DNA of 64,000 bases from Chara braunii (GCA_003427395.1 BFEA01000208.1:69315-133314), one strand, 5' to 3'; positions 46,501 through 57,597 are shown, numbered from the stretch's first letter. Numbers and translations are program-made. The notes: generated by a model not told the origin, from the sequence alone.

Positions 46501-47236
46501 GTGAGGGTAGGTTGTGCTGATGTAGTTTATACCTTACCAATAGATTTCACATCAGTGCCATCATCATCATTAGGCTATGTTAAGCTTATCTGGCTTCCGT
46601 ACAATCCTAAGCGACATCCAGTTTTCCTCTCATATCGGATGCAGAATTTCAGAACTGGTAGTATGGACGAGGTCGACTCAGGGGACGATGGAGTTAGGGT
46701 ACAAGGAATACAGGCTCCTATACCACCCAAAGGCAACAGAACCAGCCCAGAAGGGACAGTAAGTTCTACAGGTTGAGGGTTTAGGGCCTAGGGTTTTAAT
46801 AGCGCTTAAAAGAAAGGGATAGGCTCAATGGGATAGGGGATACCAAGATGCTCGGGCAGGGCAGATGAGTAGGGAATACTCAGGTATGCAGAAACTTTGG
46901 GCCAGAGATGAGCATTTTTTTTTTGAAATGCCACTTCACCCAACCCACCCAAAATTTTCTTAGTACATGCAACCCTTAAAAAAAAAGAAAAAAAAGGTTT
47001 GAAGCTGAGCCAACCCACCCAAGCATTGTTTTGAATTTTTCCGCCCACGCCCAACCCACCCGCCACCCGTAAAAATGGTTCACCCAGACCCACCCGCACC
47101 CGCAAGAAAATCATTGCCCGCCCGCACACGGGATGCAGTATCTTTTCACCCGCAGCTGGCCGTGCCCGCTATTGTCTATCCCTTCGAACATTTACAGACA
47201 ATAGGACATTATGATGTGGCATGACAAAATCAAACA
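46501..47236. other. Intron sequence, no gene recognised
   Basis: The phrase CCAACCCACCC recurs at 46938, 47010 and 47050 together with CACCCG, an uninformative degenerate repeat. Telomere-like GGGTTTAGGG lies at 46777. Confidence 0.45.
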
Positions 47237-47240
47237 CACT

Positions 47241-47297
<57 letters not shown>

Positions 47298-47404
47298 CTC
47301 ACAGGAATCGCCCACGTCTCTCTCTCTCTGTCTCTCTCACAGGAATCGCCCACGTCTCTCTCTCTCTGTCTCTCTCACAGGAATCGCCCACATCACGGCC
47401 TTGC

Positions 47405-47485
<81 letters not shown>

Positions 47486-47575
47486 GCATTGGATTTCACG
47501 CCTGAATCGGAGTGTGTTTGTGGAGAGATGCGAAAAAGTGGAGTCTGCCTCTCTCTCTCTCTCTCTCTCTCGTGT
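47237..47575. repeat. (GA)n and (CT)n microsatellites with a 48-bp tandem repeat
   Basis: (GA)n at 47242-47295 faces (CT)n at 47411-47484 and 47551-47571. Between them the phrase CACAGGAATCGCCCACGTCT recurs at 47298, 47337 and, shortened, at 47377. Opposed GA and CT arrays could pair into a long hairpin. Confidence 0.9.
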
Positions 47576-47793
47576 GCGCGCGCGCGCTCGACTGCTGCTC
47601 ACTCGTAGCAGCGTTGTCGCTCCCCAGGCCGTCAGTGCGTGGCTCGCAGCCGCGTTGTTGCTCGCCAGGCCGTCGGTGCGTTGCCCCCCTCCTCGCCGCC
47701 CCACCACCTCCCCCCTGCTGCTGAACCATGCACAAGTTGTGTCGTAGATGGATGACGGCGCCAAAATTCAAAGCGCTCCAGAAGTTCAAAGGT

Positions 47794-47838
47794 GGGGAGC
47801 GAACCTTGCCACCTATTGTGGCTAGGTTCGCCCCCTGT
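47794..47838. other. Imperfect palindrome (hairpin)
   Basis: GCGAACCT (47799-47806) pairs with AGGTTCGC (47824-47831), with an inner CCAC/GTGG pair and a CTATT loop. It may be the end of an uncharacterised element. Confidence 0.6.
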
Positions 47839-48070
47839 TGTTTTAATGGGAGTGAAACTCAGCATCCCGTTTGAAAGCGGTAACTCATCCAAACGTGGGC
47901 CGTGGTGCAACCGCCAAGAGACAAGAGCAGCATGGGAAAAAAATGATAGAAGGTTCCTGCTTTTTTTTTTTCAGGAGGACCTCGGCCTTTTTTTTTTTTC
48001 CCGGCAGGCCGACGACGGGACTTGACATTTCGTGCGTGCACCTTCGACTTTTTTAGGCGGGTGGACATTC

Positions 48071-48613
48071 NNNNNNNNNNNNNNNNNNNNNNNNNNNNNN
48101 NNNNNNNNNNNNNNNNNNNNNNNNNNNNNNNNNNNNNNNNNNNNNNNNNNNNNNNNNNNNNNNNNNNNNNNNNNNNNNNNNNNNNNNNNNNNNNNNNNNN
48201 NNNNNNNNNNNNNNNNNNNNNNNNNNNNNNNNNNNNNNNNNNNNNNNNNNNNNNNNNNNNNNNNNNNNNNNNNNNNNNNNNNNNNNNNNNNNNNNNNNNN
48301 NNNNNNNNNNNNNNNNNNNNNNNNNNNNNNNNNNNNNNNNNNNNNNNNNNNNNNNNNNNNNNNNNNNNNNNNNNNNNNNNNNNNNNNNNNNNNNNNNNNN
48401 NNNNNNNNNNNNNNNNNNNNNNNNNNNNNNNNNNNNNNNNNNNNNNNNNNNNNNNNNNNNNNNNNNNNNNNNNNNNNNNNNNNNNNNNNNNNNNNNNNNN
48501 NNNNNNNNNNNNNNNNNNNNNNNNNNNNNNNNNNNNNNNNNNNNNNNNNNNNNNNNNNNNNNNNNNNNNNNNNNNNNNNNNNNNNNNNNNNNNNNNNNNN
48601 NNNNNNNNNNNNN
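48071..48613. other. Assembly gap (543 N)
   Basis: Undefined bases, followed immediately by an A run (48614-48630). Open frames drawn through the gap are meaningless. Confidence 0.99.
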
Positions 48614-48639
48614 AAAAAAAAAAAAAAAAAGAAGAAGAA

Positions 48640-49034
48640 TCCTGGCTGACGCCTTGCAAAGCTGTGGTGTTCTATGCCCTTGATTTGCCGATGCCAGAAC
48701 GACGCTGGCCGGTGCTGGGGCGTAGCCCTGTGACCTGTTTGTAGCAGGAGCTTGAGGCCTGGTGGAGAGATCTGGGGATTTGTCGAGGGAGGAAGACAAT
48801 CCAGTGGCGAATTGGGGGGGGCTGCCATGACAACCTAAGGGGTCGGGTACAGTCTAGGTAGTGAAAACACGTCAGCTATGGCTGGTATTGGTTGGGATGA
48901 TATTGTCTTTCGAGTGTTGTGTTTGGTATAGGGGGGGAGACTAGGAGTGGCTCAGAGATTGTGACGCCAGGTTTTTCTGTTAGTAGTTTATATTTTACCA
49001 TAGATTTTATCATCATCATCATCATCATCATCAT
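48640..49034 (-). repeat. Dispersed repeat family R1 and CAT microsatellite
   Basis: The second long R1 copy, close to 46190-46500, is followed by (ATC)n at 49008-49033. Confidence 0.7.
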
Positions 49035-49089
49035 TAGCTCTTTATCTTTGGATCATCATCAGATTATCAGTAGTATCTCAGCAAAGGTA

Positions 49090-49312
49090 TGAGGGACGCT
49101 AGGCCCGGCCAGCATGTTCTGTTGTACCAACTCATCAATGTATCTCAGGGGACGCTGGACCCGCTTTCCAGCAGGCGCAGCTCCCCACCAACAGACTGGA
49201 CCCCCCTGCGAGACAGGTAGGAGTGCATGCTATTACCATCACTACTATCTGTTAACAGGGATGGTATTTAAACCGTATTTTCTAAAAAAATAAAAATAAA
49301 ATAAAAACAACT
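49090..49312 (+). mobile_element. Two type-a tail copies, the first truncated
   Basis: GAGGGACGCTAGGCCCGG at 49091 lacks most of hairpin B. GGGGACGCTGGACCCGCTTT at 49149 has hairpin B and hairpin C (CAGCTCCCCACCAACAGACTGG) intact. An A-rich tail lies at 49284-49312. Confidence 0.6.
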
Positions 49313-49353
49313 TAAAAAAGGGGCTCAATGTTGATACTTGCTGTTTGTTGCAG

Positions 49354-49662
49354 ATTCTCTATAGGATAGGTGAAGGCTGGGAGCACAGTTCTGTGCTGTG
49401 CACTACCGATTCGAACAACATCCCCAAGGAATGTGGCTTTGGTTGCAACACGCCAAATTACAAGATGGGTCTGCCTACCCCTGTAAAGTACTGTGAGCAC
49501 GGGTGCAAAATCCCTATGCCGGGCGAGCCTCTTGATCCCTTCAGTGAGTTTGACTACAATGGCTTCCGCGGCAAGGAGTTTTGCAGTTTAACCTGCCTTA
49601 GTTTTCCCTTGGATCAGAGGCCAGCTGTCTGTGGCAATTTGTCAGATCCAGAAAGTGAAAAG
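49354..49662 (+). CDS. Na+/K+-ATPase alpha-like pump (IIC), exon C: Cys-rich M7-M8 loop (probable)
   Basis: The exon is preceded by TTGTTGCAG, starts in phase 0 (matching exon B), is 103 codons long and ends phase 0 at GTATGG. It reads ILYRIGEGWEHSSVLC, PKECGFGCNTPNYKMGLP, YCEHGCKIPMPG, EFDYNGFRGKEFCSLTC and SDPESEK. It has eight cysteines. In IIC pumps the segment after M7 (which ends exon B in GDYGYPRH) is the extracellular M7-M8 loop that contacts the beta subunit. This exon fits there by position, phase, lack of a membrane helix and Cys content, but it is longer than the animal loop and I do not recognise the sequence itself. The downstream M8-M10 exons are not seen. Confidence 0.68.
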
Positions 49663-50760
49663 GTATGGTTTCGAAATCTATCCCCCGTTATACACAAGTA
49701 TGTCTGACTGTCTTAAATGAAAGAAAAAAAAGTAACAAAAAAAAAGTATGCCTGGCGGTCTTGGACACATCTACTCGGTCAAATGGCAGCGATCATGGTG
49801 ACAAAACATTTGAGCTTGGTCCATTTGTGTTTCCTTTTGTTGTTGTGAAAGTATAGCCGTATTTGTGAACGATGTAGCTTAGGGAGAGGCATCTTGTATA
49901 GTACATGTTGTCGTTGTCATGTGAAGGTTCTCCATGAAGTCGTTCAATGTGAGCAATTCAGTTGAATTCCGTCCTTTTGTAAATGAAAAATTTAGTCCAT
50001 CCAAGTCAGAACTACCCTCTTTGCCCCAAGGATGCACCCTGTCCCTTATCGTGAATGTATGCATTCTATATTTTGGAACTAACGGGTTTAATGAACTTTA
50101 ATCATTTTTAATGCAGTTATGATTAGGTTTGGACAAAGACCATAGATCTCGAGCACACTCGCAATTGAAATCAACTGCTATGATCCTGCACATCTCATGA
50201 TGCAAAACCCAAACGTGAGACAATTCAAATCAAACAGAAGAAGAATGAGCCAAAGAGAGAAAATGGACAGAGGAAAGAAGAAGAAGAATAACAACAGTTG
50301 GAAGTTGGAACCAATGTCATCTCCCTCCGTATCTGACCATCATCATCTTGTGTATTCAGACCTGGCATATATAAACTAACAGAGAAAAACTTAGCATCTT
50401 CTTGAATCGTTGAATGGCAATGAATGCTTATTTTCATTTGGGTAAGTGTTTCTGTGTTAGGGTTCCATAGTGCTTTTGTGTTTCCCCCCCCTTTTTTGTT
50501 TGCCTGTTTGGTTCTTTGATGTTTGTACTAGGAGCAATATTGTTTGTTACCAAAGTTTTCCACTATGTTCCTTGTGGTGCTGCGGCAAAAACGTCTAGGT
50601 GAGGTGAAAGAGTCAGTAGTGCCAGTTGACTAGTATGTTGTGTTTCTGTTTGCAAACCAAGGGCTGACAAGGGCCTGTAGAGGCGGGAAGCCCTCTTGAC
50701 GAGGTTCTGCTCCAAGATGCTACATAGCAGAGACGATCTTCTTTGTTACTGCTATTTTCT
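49663..50760. other. Presumed intron, no gene recognised
   Basis: Segment 50165-50345 resembles 63340-63520: TATGATCCTGCACATCTCAT versus TACGATCCTACCACATTCAT, then ATGCAAAAC and a GAAGAAGAA-rich part ending in GAACCAATGTC. It is therefore a dispersed repeat, possibly an LTR edge. Nothing else is recognised. Confidence 0.45.
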
Positions 50761-50971
50761 TTTAAACCACCAGTACTTGGCCCAGCTATCGGCCGTGGCG
50801 CTTTCCTGTTAACGCGCCGTGCCTTTAGGGCTTCGGGGTACCGGACCACAATGGCTGGAAGCGCCAGCCAAAAAAATTTCAAAACGGTACCCCGGCGCTT
50901 CGGCGAAAATTGGCGCGCAGGGGCATTCCAGGCTCAGCATCGATAGCTGGGCCAAGTACTGGTGGTTTAAA
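50761..50971. mobile_element. MITE with perfect 31-bp terminal inverted repeats
   Basis: The left end starts TTTAAACCACCAGTACTTGG (50761-50791) and the right end is its exact reverse complement (50941-50971). Total length is 211 bp with no coding capacity. Both ends start with TTTAAA, so the target site may be TTAA (piggyBac-like) or the motif may be part of the repeat. The interior is GC-rich and itself partly palindromic (GGCGCTTTCC with GGAAGCGCC). A diverged relative lies at 24504-24630. Confidence 0.85.
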
Positions 50972-51816
50972 TTCTCCGGGCTCCCGAGTGCATGGATCTA
51001 GTCGTAAATACTAAATACCCTAGATATCAAAGGGCCACAGGCAGTGTCTAATTGCCCCCTAGCCAAGGTCTTACGGACTCTTACCTATGACACCCCTGAG
51101 CAAGCAGGTAGAGCCACTTAGCACAGCTGTTACAGATTGTTCTAGTCATATTGTTGATACGACATAGAGGTTCTAGCCTATTATCCTCAGGTAGTGTCTG
51201 GCCACATTCCGCCCCTCTACCTTCCTGTTGGAAAATGGGACAAGTGTCCCATATGATACACGGTACAAGAGAATGCTCGATGATACAAGTGAATGTTTGA
51301 GCTTGTCTGAGCATGTCTGAACATGTCTGGGAGTATCCAAGAGTGTCTGAGATTGCCGGAGAATGCATGTGCATCCCTTTTCTTCTGACCGGCCATGAGT
51401 AAGACCCTCTTTGCGAGATGTAGACCTGACACCGAGATGTCTGTTCCCCAAACCACGACCTCTCAGCCATTCGGCTTTCAGCTATAGCCTGCTACCTTAG
51501 CAGCACTATTCAATTTGATTTTTCGACCTAGTGTGGCCATGGCAGAATATTGTATGATATATTGAATACGACGCAGTTTGGTACGATTGTGTACGAAACT
51601 ATAATAATTACAAACCCCTTGTAGAATCTGATCACTACTCTTAGCCTGGAGAGAGATCATCTTTTGCTGCAATCTACAACTACAGAGCTACCGTCTTGCC
51701 CATACTAGTGATTCTCTACTTGTTTGTCAATGGCAGGATTGGGCTTGCCTCCTCTTGGTGGTACCAGAGCAGAGTTCGCAAACTCCTACTTCTCCCATAC
51801 CCACACCTGACCCTTC
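50972..51816. other. No gene recognised; short GTCTGA-type repeats
   Basis: At 51297-51360 the phrase TGTCTGA recurs about every 12 bases in a degenerate minisatellite. No coding or RNA gene is seen. Confidence 0.5.
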
Positions 51817-51972
51817 TCTTTTTTTTTTTTTTTCCGACATCAAAGCCCTTTTTGTAAGGCCACTATCCCGGCAGTGGTAAGAGAACCACCGGAATTGAGG
51901 CCTTGGCTGTTGGGCTGCTCCATCTATTGGTGGGGAGTGACACGTGCTGGAAACCGGGTCCAGCGTCCCATT
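51817..51972 (-). mobile_element. Short retroposon, tail type a, reverse strand
   Basis: The T run at 51817-51834 is the poly(A) tail. On the minus strand the core reads GGGACGCTGGACCCGGTTTC with hairpin B, followed by hairpin C as GCTCC...GGAGC. Order and spacing equal those of the plus-strand copies. Confidence 0.7.
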
Positions 51973-52470
51973 AATACAACAATGCATGTCAATGTTGAGG
52001 CTGTAGTCATTATTCTATTCTACTCTGGAGCACCCTGTATCCCTTGGAGCTGCAAGTTGTCCCATTCCCATTGCGGGCCTCCTACTTAACACCTGACCCT
52101 TCTCAAACCTGCATGGTATTTGGCATCCACAGCCAGCCATAACTGTGGTTCAAGAATCCCCACAACACTGGCCTGCCCACAGCCGGGCCCAGTTTGATTG
52201 TGCAAACACGGGCCCGGTCGAGCCCAGGCCTTGATGAAGAATTACAGCCGAACCTGCCCAGACCCAGACATATTTTTCACCACCTGCCCCTGCCCAGACC
52301 CTCAAGCATAATCTCACCCAAACCTGCTCATAGGGCATCGTTCGACACTCGGGGACGCGATTCCGAGGATTTCGTCGTCGTTCCACCTGTCCTCGGAGCC
52401 GATTTTCGGAACAGAAATGTGAAAACACTCCGAGGACAAAACCTTGGGCTCCGAGGATTTCCCAGCCAAA

Positions 52471-52512
52471 TCGTCCTCGGCTCCAAAGGACCTCACGACG
52501 TCCTTTGGAGCC
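52471..52512. other. Strong hairpin in the Harbinger 5' region
   Basis: GGCTCCAAAGGAC (52479-52491) pairs perfectly with GTCCTTTGGAGCC (52500-52512) around an 8-base loop. With one bulged base the stem extends to TCCTCGG on the left and CCGAGGA on the right. Confidence 0.8.
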
Positions 52513-53206
52513 CGAGGATCCGCGATTATCGGGGTGTCGTCGGCGAGTCCAGAAGGAAAAATGGAGGTCGAAGGTGGTCCAGTGGTGGTCCACCGGCCGG
52601 AAGACGGACATCGCGGGCCGTCCTCGTCCAAAACGTCCACCAACGGCCTCGTTGTTTTACCGTTGGCGGTGATTGGCGGTACGGCCCTGTCGATTCGTCG
52701 GGCGGCCCCACGCTGGTACTGTGGCTAGCATCGGACGTCTTCGGCCGGGTCCTGGAGGGGTTGTGGCGTTCCCGCCGGCTTCCCAACGGTCGAAAATACG
52801 GATCTTTTAAGCGTCCTCCCCCAGCCGGTGCTTGCAGCAATTTTGTACGTTGGTGTTTTCCCTCTCGCAACGTGTGTCTCCAGTCGCCGCGATCGCGACA
52901 GCGCAAGTGCGTGTTCTGTCTCGGCTGGCCTGTCGTTCATGGCTGACCTGTACCGCAGGCTGCCTTTGCTGCTGCTCGTCGCTGTGCTGCTGCTTGCCGT
53001 TGTCGTCTTCCATATCTTCATCCTTGGTCGCGTCCCTGGGAGGAAACAGACGCGGCGAACGCCGAAAATGAGCAGGAAGATGGAGAAACCACAGACAAAG
53101 ACCACGCTGTCCGTAGGGGCTGGGGGGTCGTCACATTAGCGTTGCAGCACTGCGGAAGGCGGCAGGCGGTCGTACGACCCAACGGTGTACAGCCACCTGC
53201 CGTCCC

Positions 53207-54783
53207 ATGAGATTCCGTTGCCTCCGAGTGACGACGACAGTGACGACACCCGATCCTCAACGGTTCCTGGGAAGCGGTTCGACGCAGGATTGGATGGGGA
53301 GCCAGCTGTACAGACAGTCATCAACGCCGACGTACACTGATCTGCTGGAGGGGCGGACCCCGGTTGGTTATGACGCAGGACTCGTAGATCTCAGCTTCGG
53401 TTTGAGGTTTGGGAGTGCAGAGGACGTCACGCACACCATTCTCGTGAACCCAACTTCTAGCACCAACCACGCACCGCCTTCAGTGGGGTCGTCGGGCCTT
53501 CCTGATACCCGCGCCTGGTGTTCTGGTCAGTCGGGCGACGAACGTGGAGTCCTTTCGCGAAGGCGGGGGGCAGTGGGCACAGCAGGTGTGGCGGCGTCGA
53601 GGACGAGGACAGGTGGATCGACGACGCCAGCCGGTAGAATCAACGGACGAGGGGACGATGATGAGGGCTCTGCTGCGGAGGTCGTGGGACGAAAGGTTTG
53701 GGATGATCATCGGCGACAATCGCGTCAATCGAGCACGCCCGCCATAACGAGAGGGGTGGCGAACATTAATGTGAGGGTGGACGATATATTCGGCGACTGC
53801 GATGGTGCAGGGGGCGAAGATTGCGCGGCAGGCGACGGGAGTAATGACAACGACGAGGACGACGACGGGGAGATGGAGATTCGTCCGATAGGGAGGAAGC
53901 GGGGAGGGTCAAGGGCCACAAACAAGTGTACAGAACCGCGCGCGGGGCGGAGAGGCAAGAAGGGTGCGGGAGATACGTCGGTAGCCGAGGTAGCAAAAAG
54001 CAGGGATTTTTGGGCCGTGGACCACATGATTGCTCTGATCCGAGCTAAATGAGACCAGGATTTGCATCTGGCCGCCCTCGGCCACAACAGCGAAAGGATG
54101 AAGACGAAGACATGGAAGTGGGACGACGTCGAGAAGAGGTTCGTGCAGATGGGGGTGACGAGTAGAAAGGGCGAGGACTGTGGGAAAAAATGGACAACCT
54201 GTACCAGCAGTTCAAAACCGTGCACAAGTTCATGGGAGAATCGGGGAAGCCAAATTTCTTCACACTCACGCCGGGGGAGAGGAAGGAGCGGGGGTTTGAT
54301 TTTCGGATGGATGAGCGTGTGTATTCGGAGATGAAGGCCATGTCCAGGTGCGATCACACTATACACCCCACGAATCTCACGGACACGGGTGTGGCCGAAG
54401 GTGTTCAAATGCCCTGTCCACGTGGAGGTCGAAATGAATCCGGCGGTAGCGAGGGATGTGGGGGTGGCCAGGACGACGATCAGGGATCGACGAGGGATTC
54501 AACGTTCAGCGGTGTTGGTGGTGGCGGGGGCGACAAACGGAAGAATGTAAGACAGCAGACCTTCGACACGATTGCGGACGTCATGAAGGACCACGGGAAT
54601 CTGATGGCGACGACGGTGGACAGCGCGAGCAAGAGGCAGTGCTCAATTCTGACGAGGCAATGCGACATTCTCGAGCGAGAGCTAGAAGTGCAGAAGGAAC
54701 ACTACGTGAAGGTCGACCAGGCGAACTTCATGATGTGCAACGCCCTTCTGGAGATTGCTAAAGCGATCCGTGAGCGATCCTAA
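53207..54783 (+). pseudogene. SANT/Myb-like DNA-binding protein of the Harbinger element
   Basis: The second Harbinger protein normally binds element DNA and carries the transposase to the nucleus. Here an acidic and basic N-terminal region (DNDEDDDGEMEIRPIGRKRG) precedes a trihelix-like domain: FWAVDHMIALIRAK, TWKWDDVEKRFVQMGV, GKKW and DNLYQQFKTVHKFM. The C-terminus has a probable coiled coil (SILTRQCDILERELEVQKEH). A TGA at 54050-54052 and a one-base loss at about 54188 (TGGGAC to TGGAC) break the frame. Both are simple single-site lesions, so the copy is fairly young. Confidence 0.78.
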
Positions 54784-55008
54784 TGCCGCTTTGCCACACA
54801 TGTCCTACGTCCGCACGAATGCCATGTGTGCACTTCCGGAGCATCGGCGTTGCCGCCGTCCTGCGTGCTGCAGTGCAGTGTTGGGCAGGTTGTGGAGAGA
54901 CGGCGGGTCGTTTTTGGCACCGCAGTTTTTTTTAAGCGTGGATTTGTTGGATGAGTGTGCAGGGTATTCATTGATGCCATGCCCTGCGGCGCGTCCTTCG
55001 GTTTTACA

Positions 55009-55815
55009 TTAGGACCTCCGATTTTGAATACTGTTTAATGGTTGGTGTTGTGAGGCGTCGCCGTCACGCGTGGATGGCGATCCGCTAGGGTCTTGTTTGG
55101 GGGGGTGTCGGTGAAGGAATAGGTGCCAGGGTGTGTTTTTCGGGGGGGAGGGGGGGAATGGTAGACGGGGGTGCCTCGAGTTTTGGGGGGTGGCGGACGA
55201 AGGATAAGTGGCGGGCTTTTTCGACCTCCCCCAAGGTCCTCCCGCGCGCCTCGACAGACTTGACAGCTGGATCACCCTAATGTCGTGGCAGCTCCCCGGA
55301 TATCCAACGAACACGTCAAGCACGTGCAGATCCAGGTCCACCACCACCTGCGAAATGACGGAGAAATGGTGCTTGCGGTCGAAGTAGTTCTCGCTCGGCG
55401 CGTTCGCCGGTTTGTCCACGTAGATGTGTGTGCAGTCAACTGGACCATGGCAGTTGGGAAAGCCCTTCTCCAGAAACGTCCGTAGCACAACGTGTTTCCA
55501 CAACCCAGTCGGCCACGATATCTTGTCCCCGTACGCCCTCAACATAGCGGCTGTCACATCGCGCACGGCTCGAACTCCGGAAGTCCTGCCTATGCCGAAG
55601 GATGATGTGTTGTTCTCGTATGACTCTCCTGTAGCCCACCTATAGAGCGCGTACGCGACGATCTGCTCCGGCTCAAGTGGTTTGTATGAGTTCTGATGTT
55701 GTCGCGATGAGTGATGTGTGTGATGCCACCTTGCATACTCGGAAATGACTGTTTGTGGGATCACTGAATGATTAGATGACTGGACAGTTATCCATGACAC
55801 ATGGCGATTTTGCAT
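55009..55815 (-). pseudogene. PIF/Harbinger DDE transposase, 3'-truncated
   Basis: The protein would cut and paste the element. Residues 46-95 form the N-terminal helix-turn-helix-like part (EQIVAYALYRWATGESYENN). The catalytic domain shows GPVDCTHIYVDKP (first Asp, residue 127) and VGYPGSCHDIRVIQLSSL (second Asp, residue 178), both diagnostic of the DDE_Tnp_4 family. After about residue 190 similarity ends and the frame becomes proline- and serine-rich. The GD..YPL segment and the catalytic Glu are not found, so the enzyme is dead. Length is 268 residues against roughly 350-450 for intact relatives. The most upstream Met is used; the true start may lie further 5'. Confidence 0.88.
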
Positions 55816-57442
55816 GCAGAATTAAACTCTCACATCTGCGTCAGCCAACAGGTCGGGGTACGAGCGAACACCTCGTGGGGATACGTGTAAACGCGATCTG
55901 ATCAGTGCGGCCTACATGTGTCCACACACAGGCGATTCGCGACCTCTGACGAATGTGGCACCTCCAGCATCAGAATAAGTGTGAAATTTCCGTTTTCTGA
56001 GGATTTGGGCCGTTAGGAATTTTCGCCACCATACGCCGGAATGACAAGATGTCTTACACCGCGGACCGGGAATACTTAGAGCACTTGGAGGAAGAATATC
56101 TTAGGCGGAGATACCCAGAATTTCCTTGTCTATCCGAGAACCGACTGTGCGCCAGGGAGTTTCACTGTGCCATGACCAACGACCAAAATTGCCCCGATTA
56201 CCCAACTACGTACAACACGCAATACTTCATATCCCCCGGCTTCGTCATTATCGCTACCAATTTCCCTCCCTTCCACATCCTCCTCCTCCCCTACCACCAG
56301 CTCACGGTAGTTCCGTGGAATTCCATAGCCCCGTACTGGCCCCACACGCCGTGCAGAACGCGGCAACCGCCGAACCTCTGGAATTACGGAGCCTAACCGT
56401 AACACGCGACGACAATCGACACCCGCTTGCACCCGACGGTTCGACTCATAGGAACCGCAACCCTCACGGAAGGACCGCTCCCGAACCGCTGTCACTAAAC
56501 AGGCGGATCGGACGGCCGGGGATGCACTGCGCATGCCATCTGCCTTATGCTGCACGACATCGACCGCCATCAGACCGAAAGCAACCCGTCCCTTAGCCTT
56601 ATTGCACCAATGCCCCTGAAACCTTGTCACAGGAGATCTCAATTCTGACCTGGGACTCCACCCCCACTTTTCCAAAAAATCCTTGGCACACCCCTTTTCG
56701 CACTTCCAGGCCCACATCCCACTCCGATCGGGAAGTCGCGACGGGCGTGAGGTTGGGCGTCACAACAGCAAAAGAACGGACAAAAATGGATGACCTACAC
56801 GAGGCTCACCCTCCCAACAACAAATGGGAGCACAGGGAACACAACGAAGGGCCGCCAAGCAGTGAGCGGCTCTGCAGCAAAGACGACAAGCCCTTCCAAC
56901 ATAGGGAGCAGAACCCATGTCTATATCCACAATGGCAGTCGAGGGGGGCCCCGAAGGACTTCAACTGCCAAGGGTTGTGTAAGCCTGGGGAGGGGGTCGG
57001 GGGTGCAAGAGGGGTTAGGGAAGGCTTTCGGCCCAGCAGAAGACAGCAATTGGTAGGGACCAATGGGCAGAAGGGAGCGGAACACCAGGAGGGACAGACA
57101 ATAACTCCAGGAGTCGGGCAGGGCAAGGGCGAGGTAATATTCACAGGCCGACAGAGACAGGAAAGCTTTTAGGGAGGGTTTAGGGTTGTAAGATACAGAC
57201 ATGGCAAACAATCATGGGGGCTGCAGAACTGACTGGGCCAAATGGTCTTGAGGATATTTACCGAGAGATGGAAAGGCCTGCAATTCTGGGGACAGGGTTG
57301 GGCCAATAGTTAAAGGGTGCTCCAAGATGGGATGGGTAACACCAGCAGCCCCATGGGAGATCGGAGCCCCGGGGTGGGAAGCGAAATGACCACAGCCCCT
57401 GGAAACAACAAACACCCAATACTGTGTTATGAGATGTTTCAA
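55816..57442. other. Harbinger flank and unassigned sequence
   Basis: No gene is recognised. Long open frames at 56049-56717 on both strands have no domain I can name; they may be remnants of the Harbinger 5' coding region. A telomere-like GGTTTAGGG lies at 57177. Confidence 0.4.
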
Positions 57443-57597
57443 TGGGACGCTGGAGCCGGTTTCCAGCAGGTGCCGCTCCCCACCAATAAATGGAGCAGCC
57501 CAACAGCTGAGCCCTCAATTCTAACGGTTCTCTCACCATCACCGGGATAGAGGGTTCACACAAGGGCTAATTTTTAATTTAAAAAAAAAAAAAAAAA
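57443..57597 (+). mobile_element. Short retroposon, tail type a
   Basis: GGGACGCTGGAGCCGGTTTC gives hairpin B, CCGCTCCCCACCAATAAATG GAGC gives hairpin C, and 17 A residues follow at 57581-57597. Confidence 0.75.

Larger units (their letters stand above)
52333..56615. mobile_element. PIF/Harbinger DNA transposon, inactive
   Basis: Two genes typical of Harbinger elements lie convergently: a SANT/Myb-like protein (plus, about 53207-54783) and a DDE transposase (minus, 55815-55009). Both are broken or truncated. Terminal repeats are not certain. GGGCATCG at 52333-52340 and CAATGCCC at 56608-56615 are a plausible, imperfect pair (GGGCATYG), but I cannot confirm a 3-bp TWA duplication. The boundaries given are therefore tentative. 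GC content is higher than in the surroundings. Confidence 0.7.

Noticed and set aside
47211-47499. Arg-Glu and Ser-Leu repeat proteins
   Set aside because: Translations of GA/CT microsatellites.
47859-48828. Long open frames crossing the N gap
   Set aside because: Undefined bases cannot contain stops; no evidence of coding.
56049-56717. Host gene after the Harbinger element
   Set aside because: Overlapping frames on both strands with no recognisable domain; could be element sequence.
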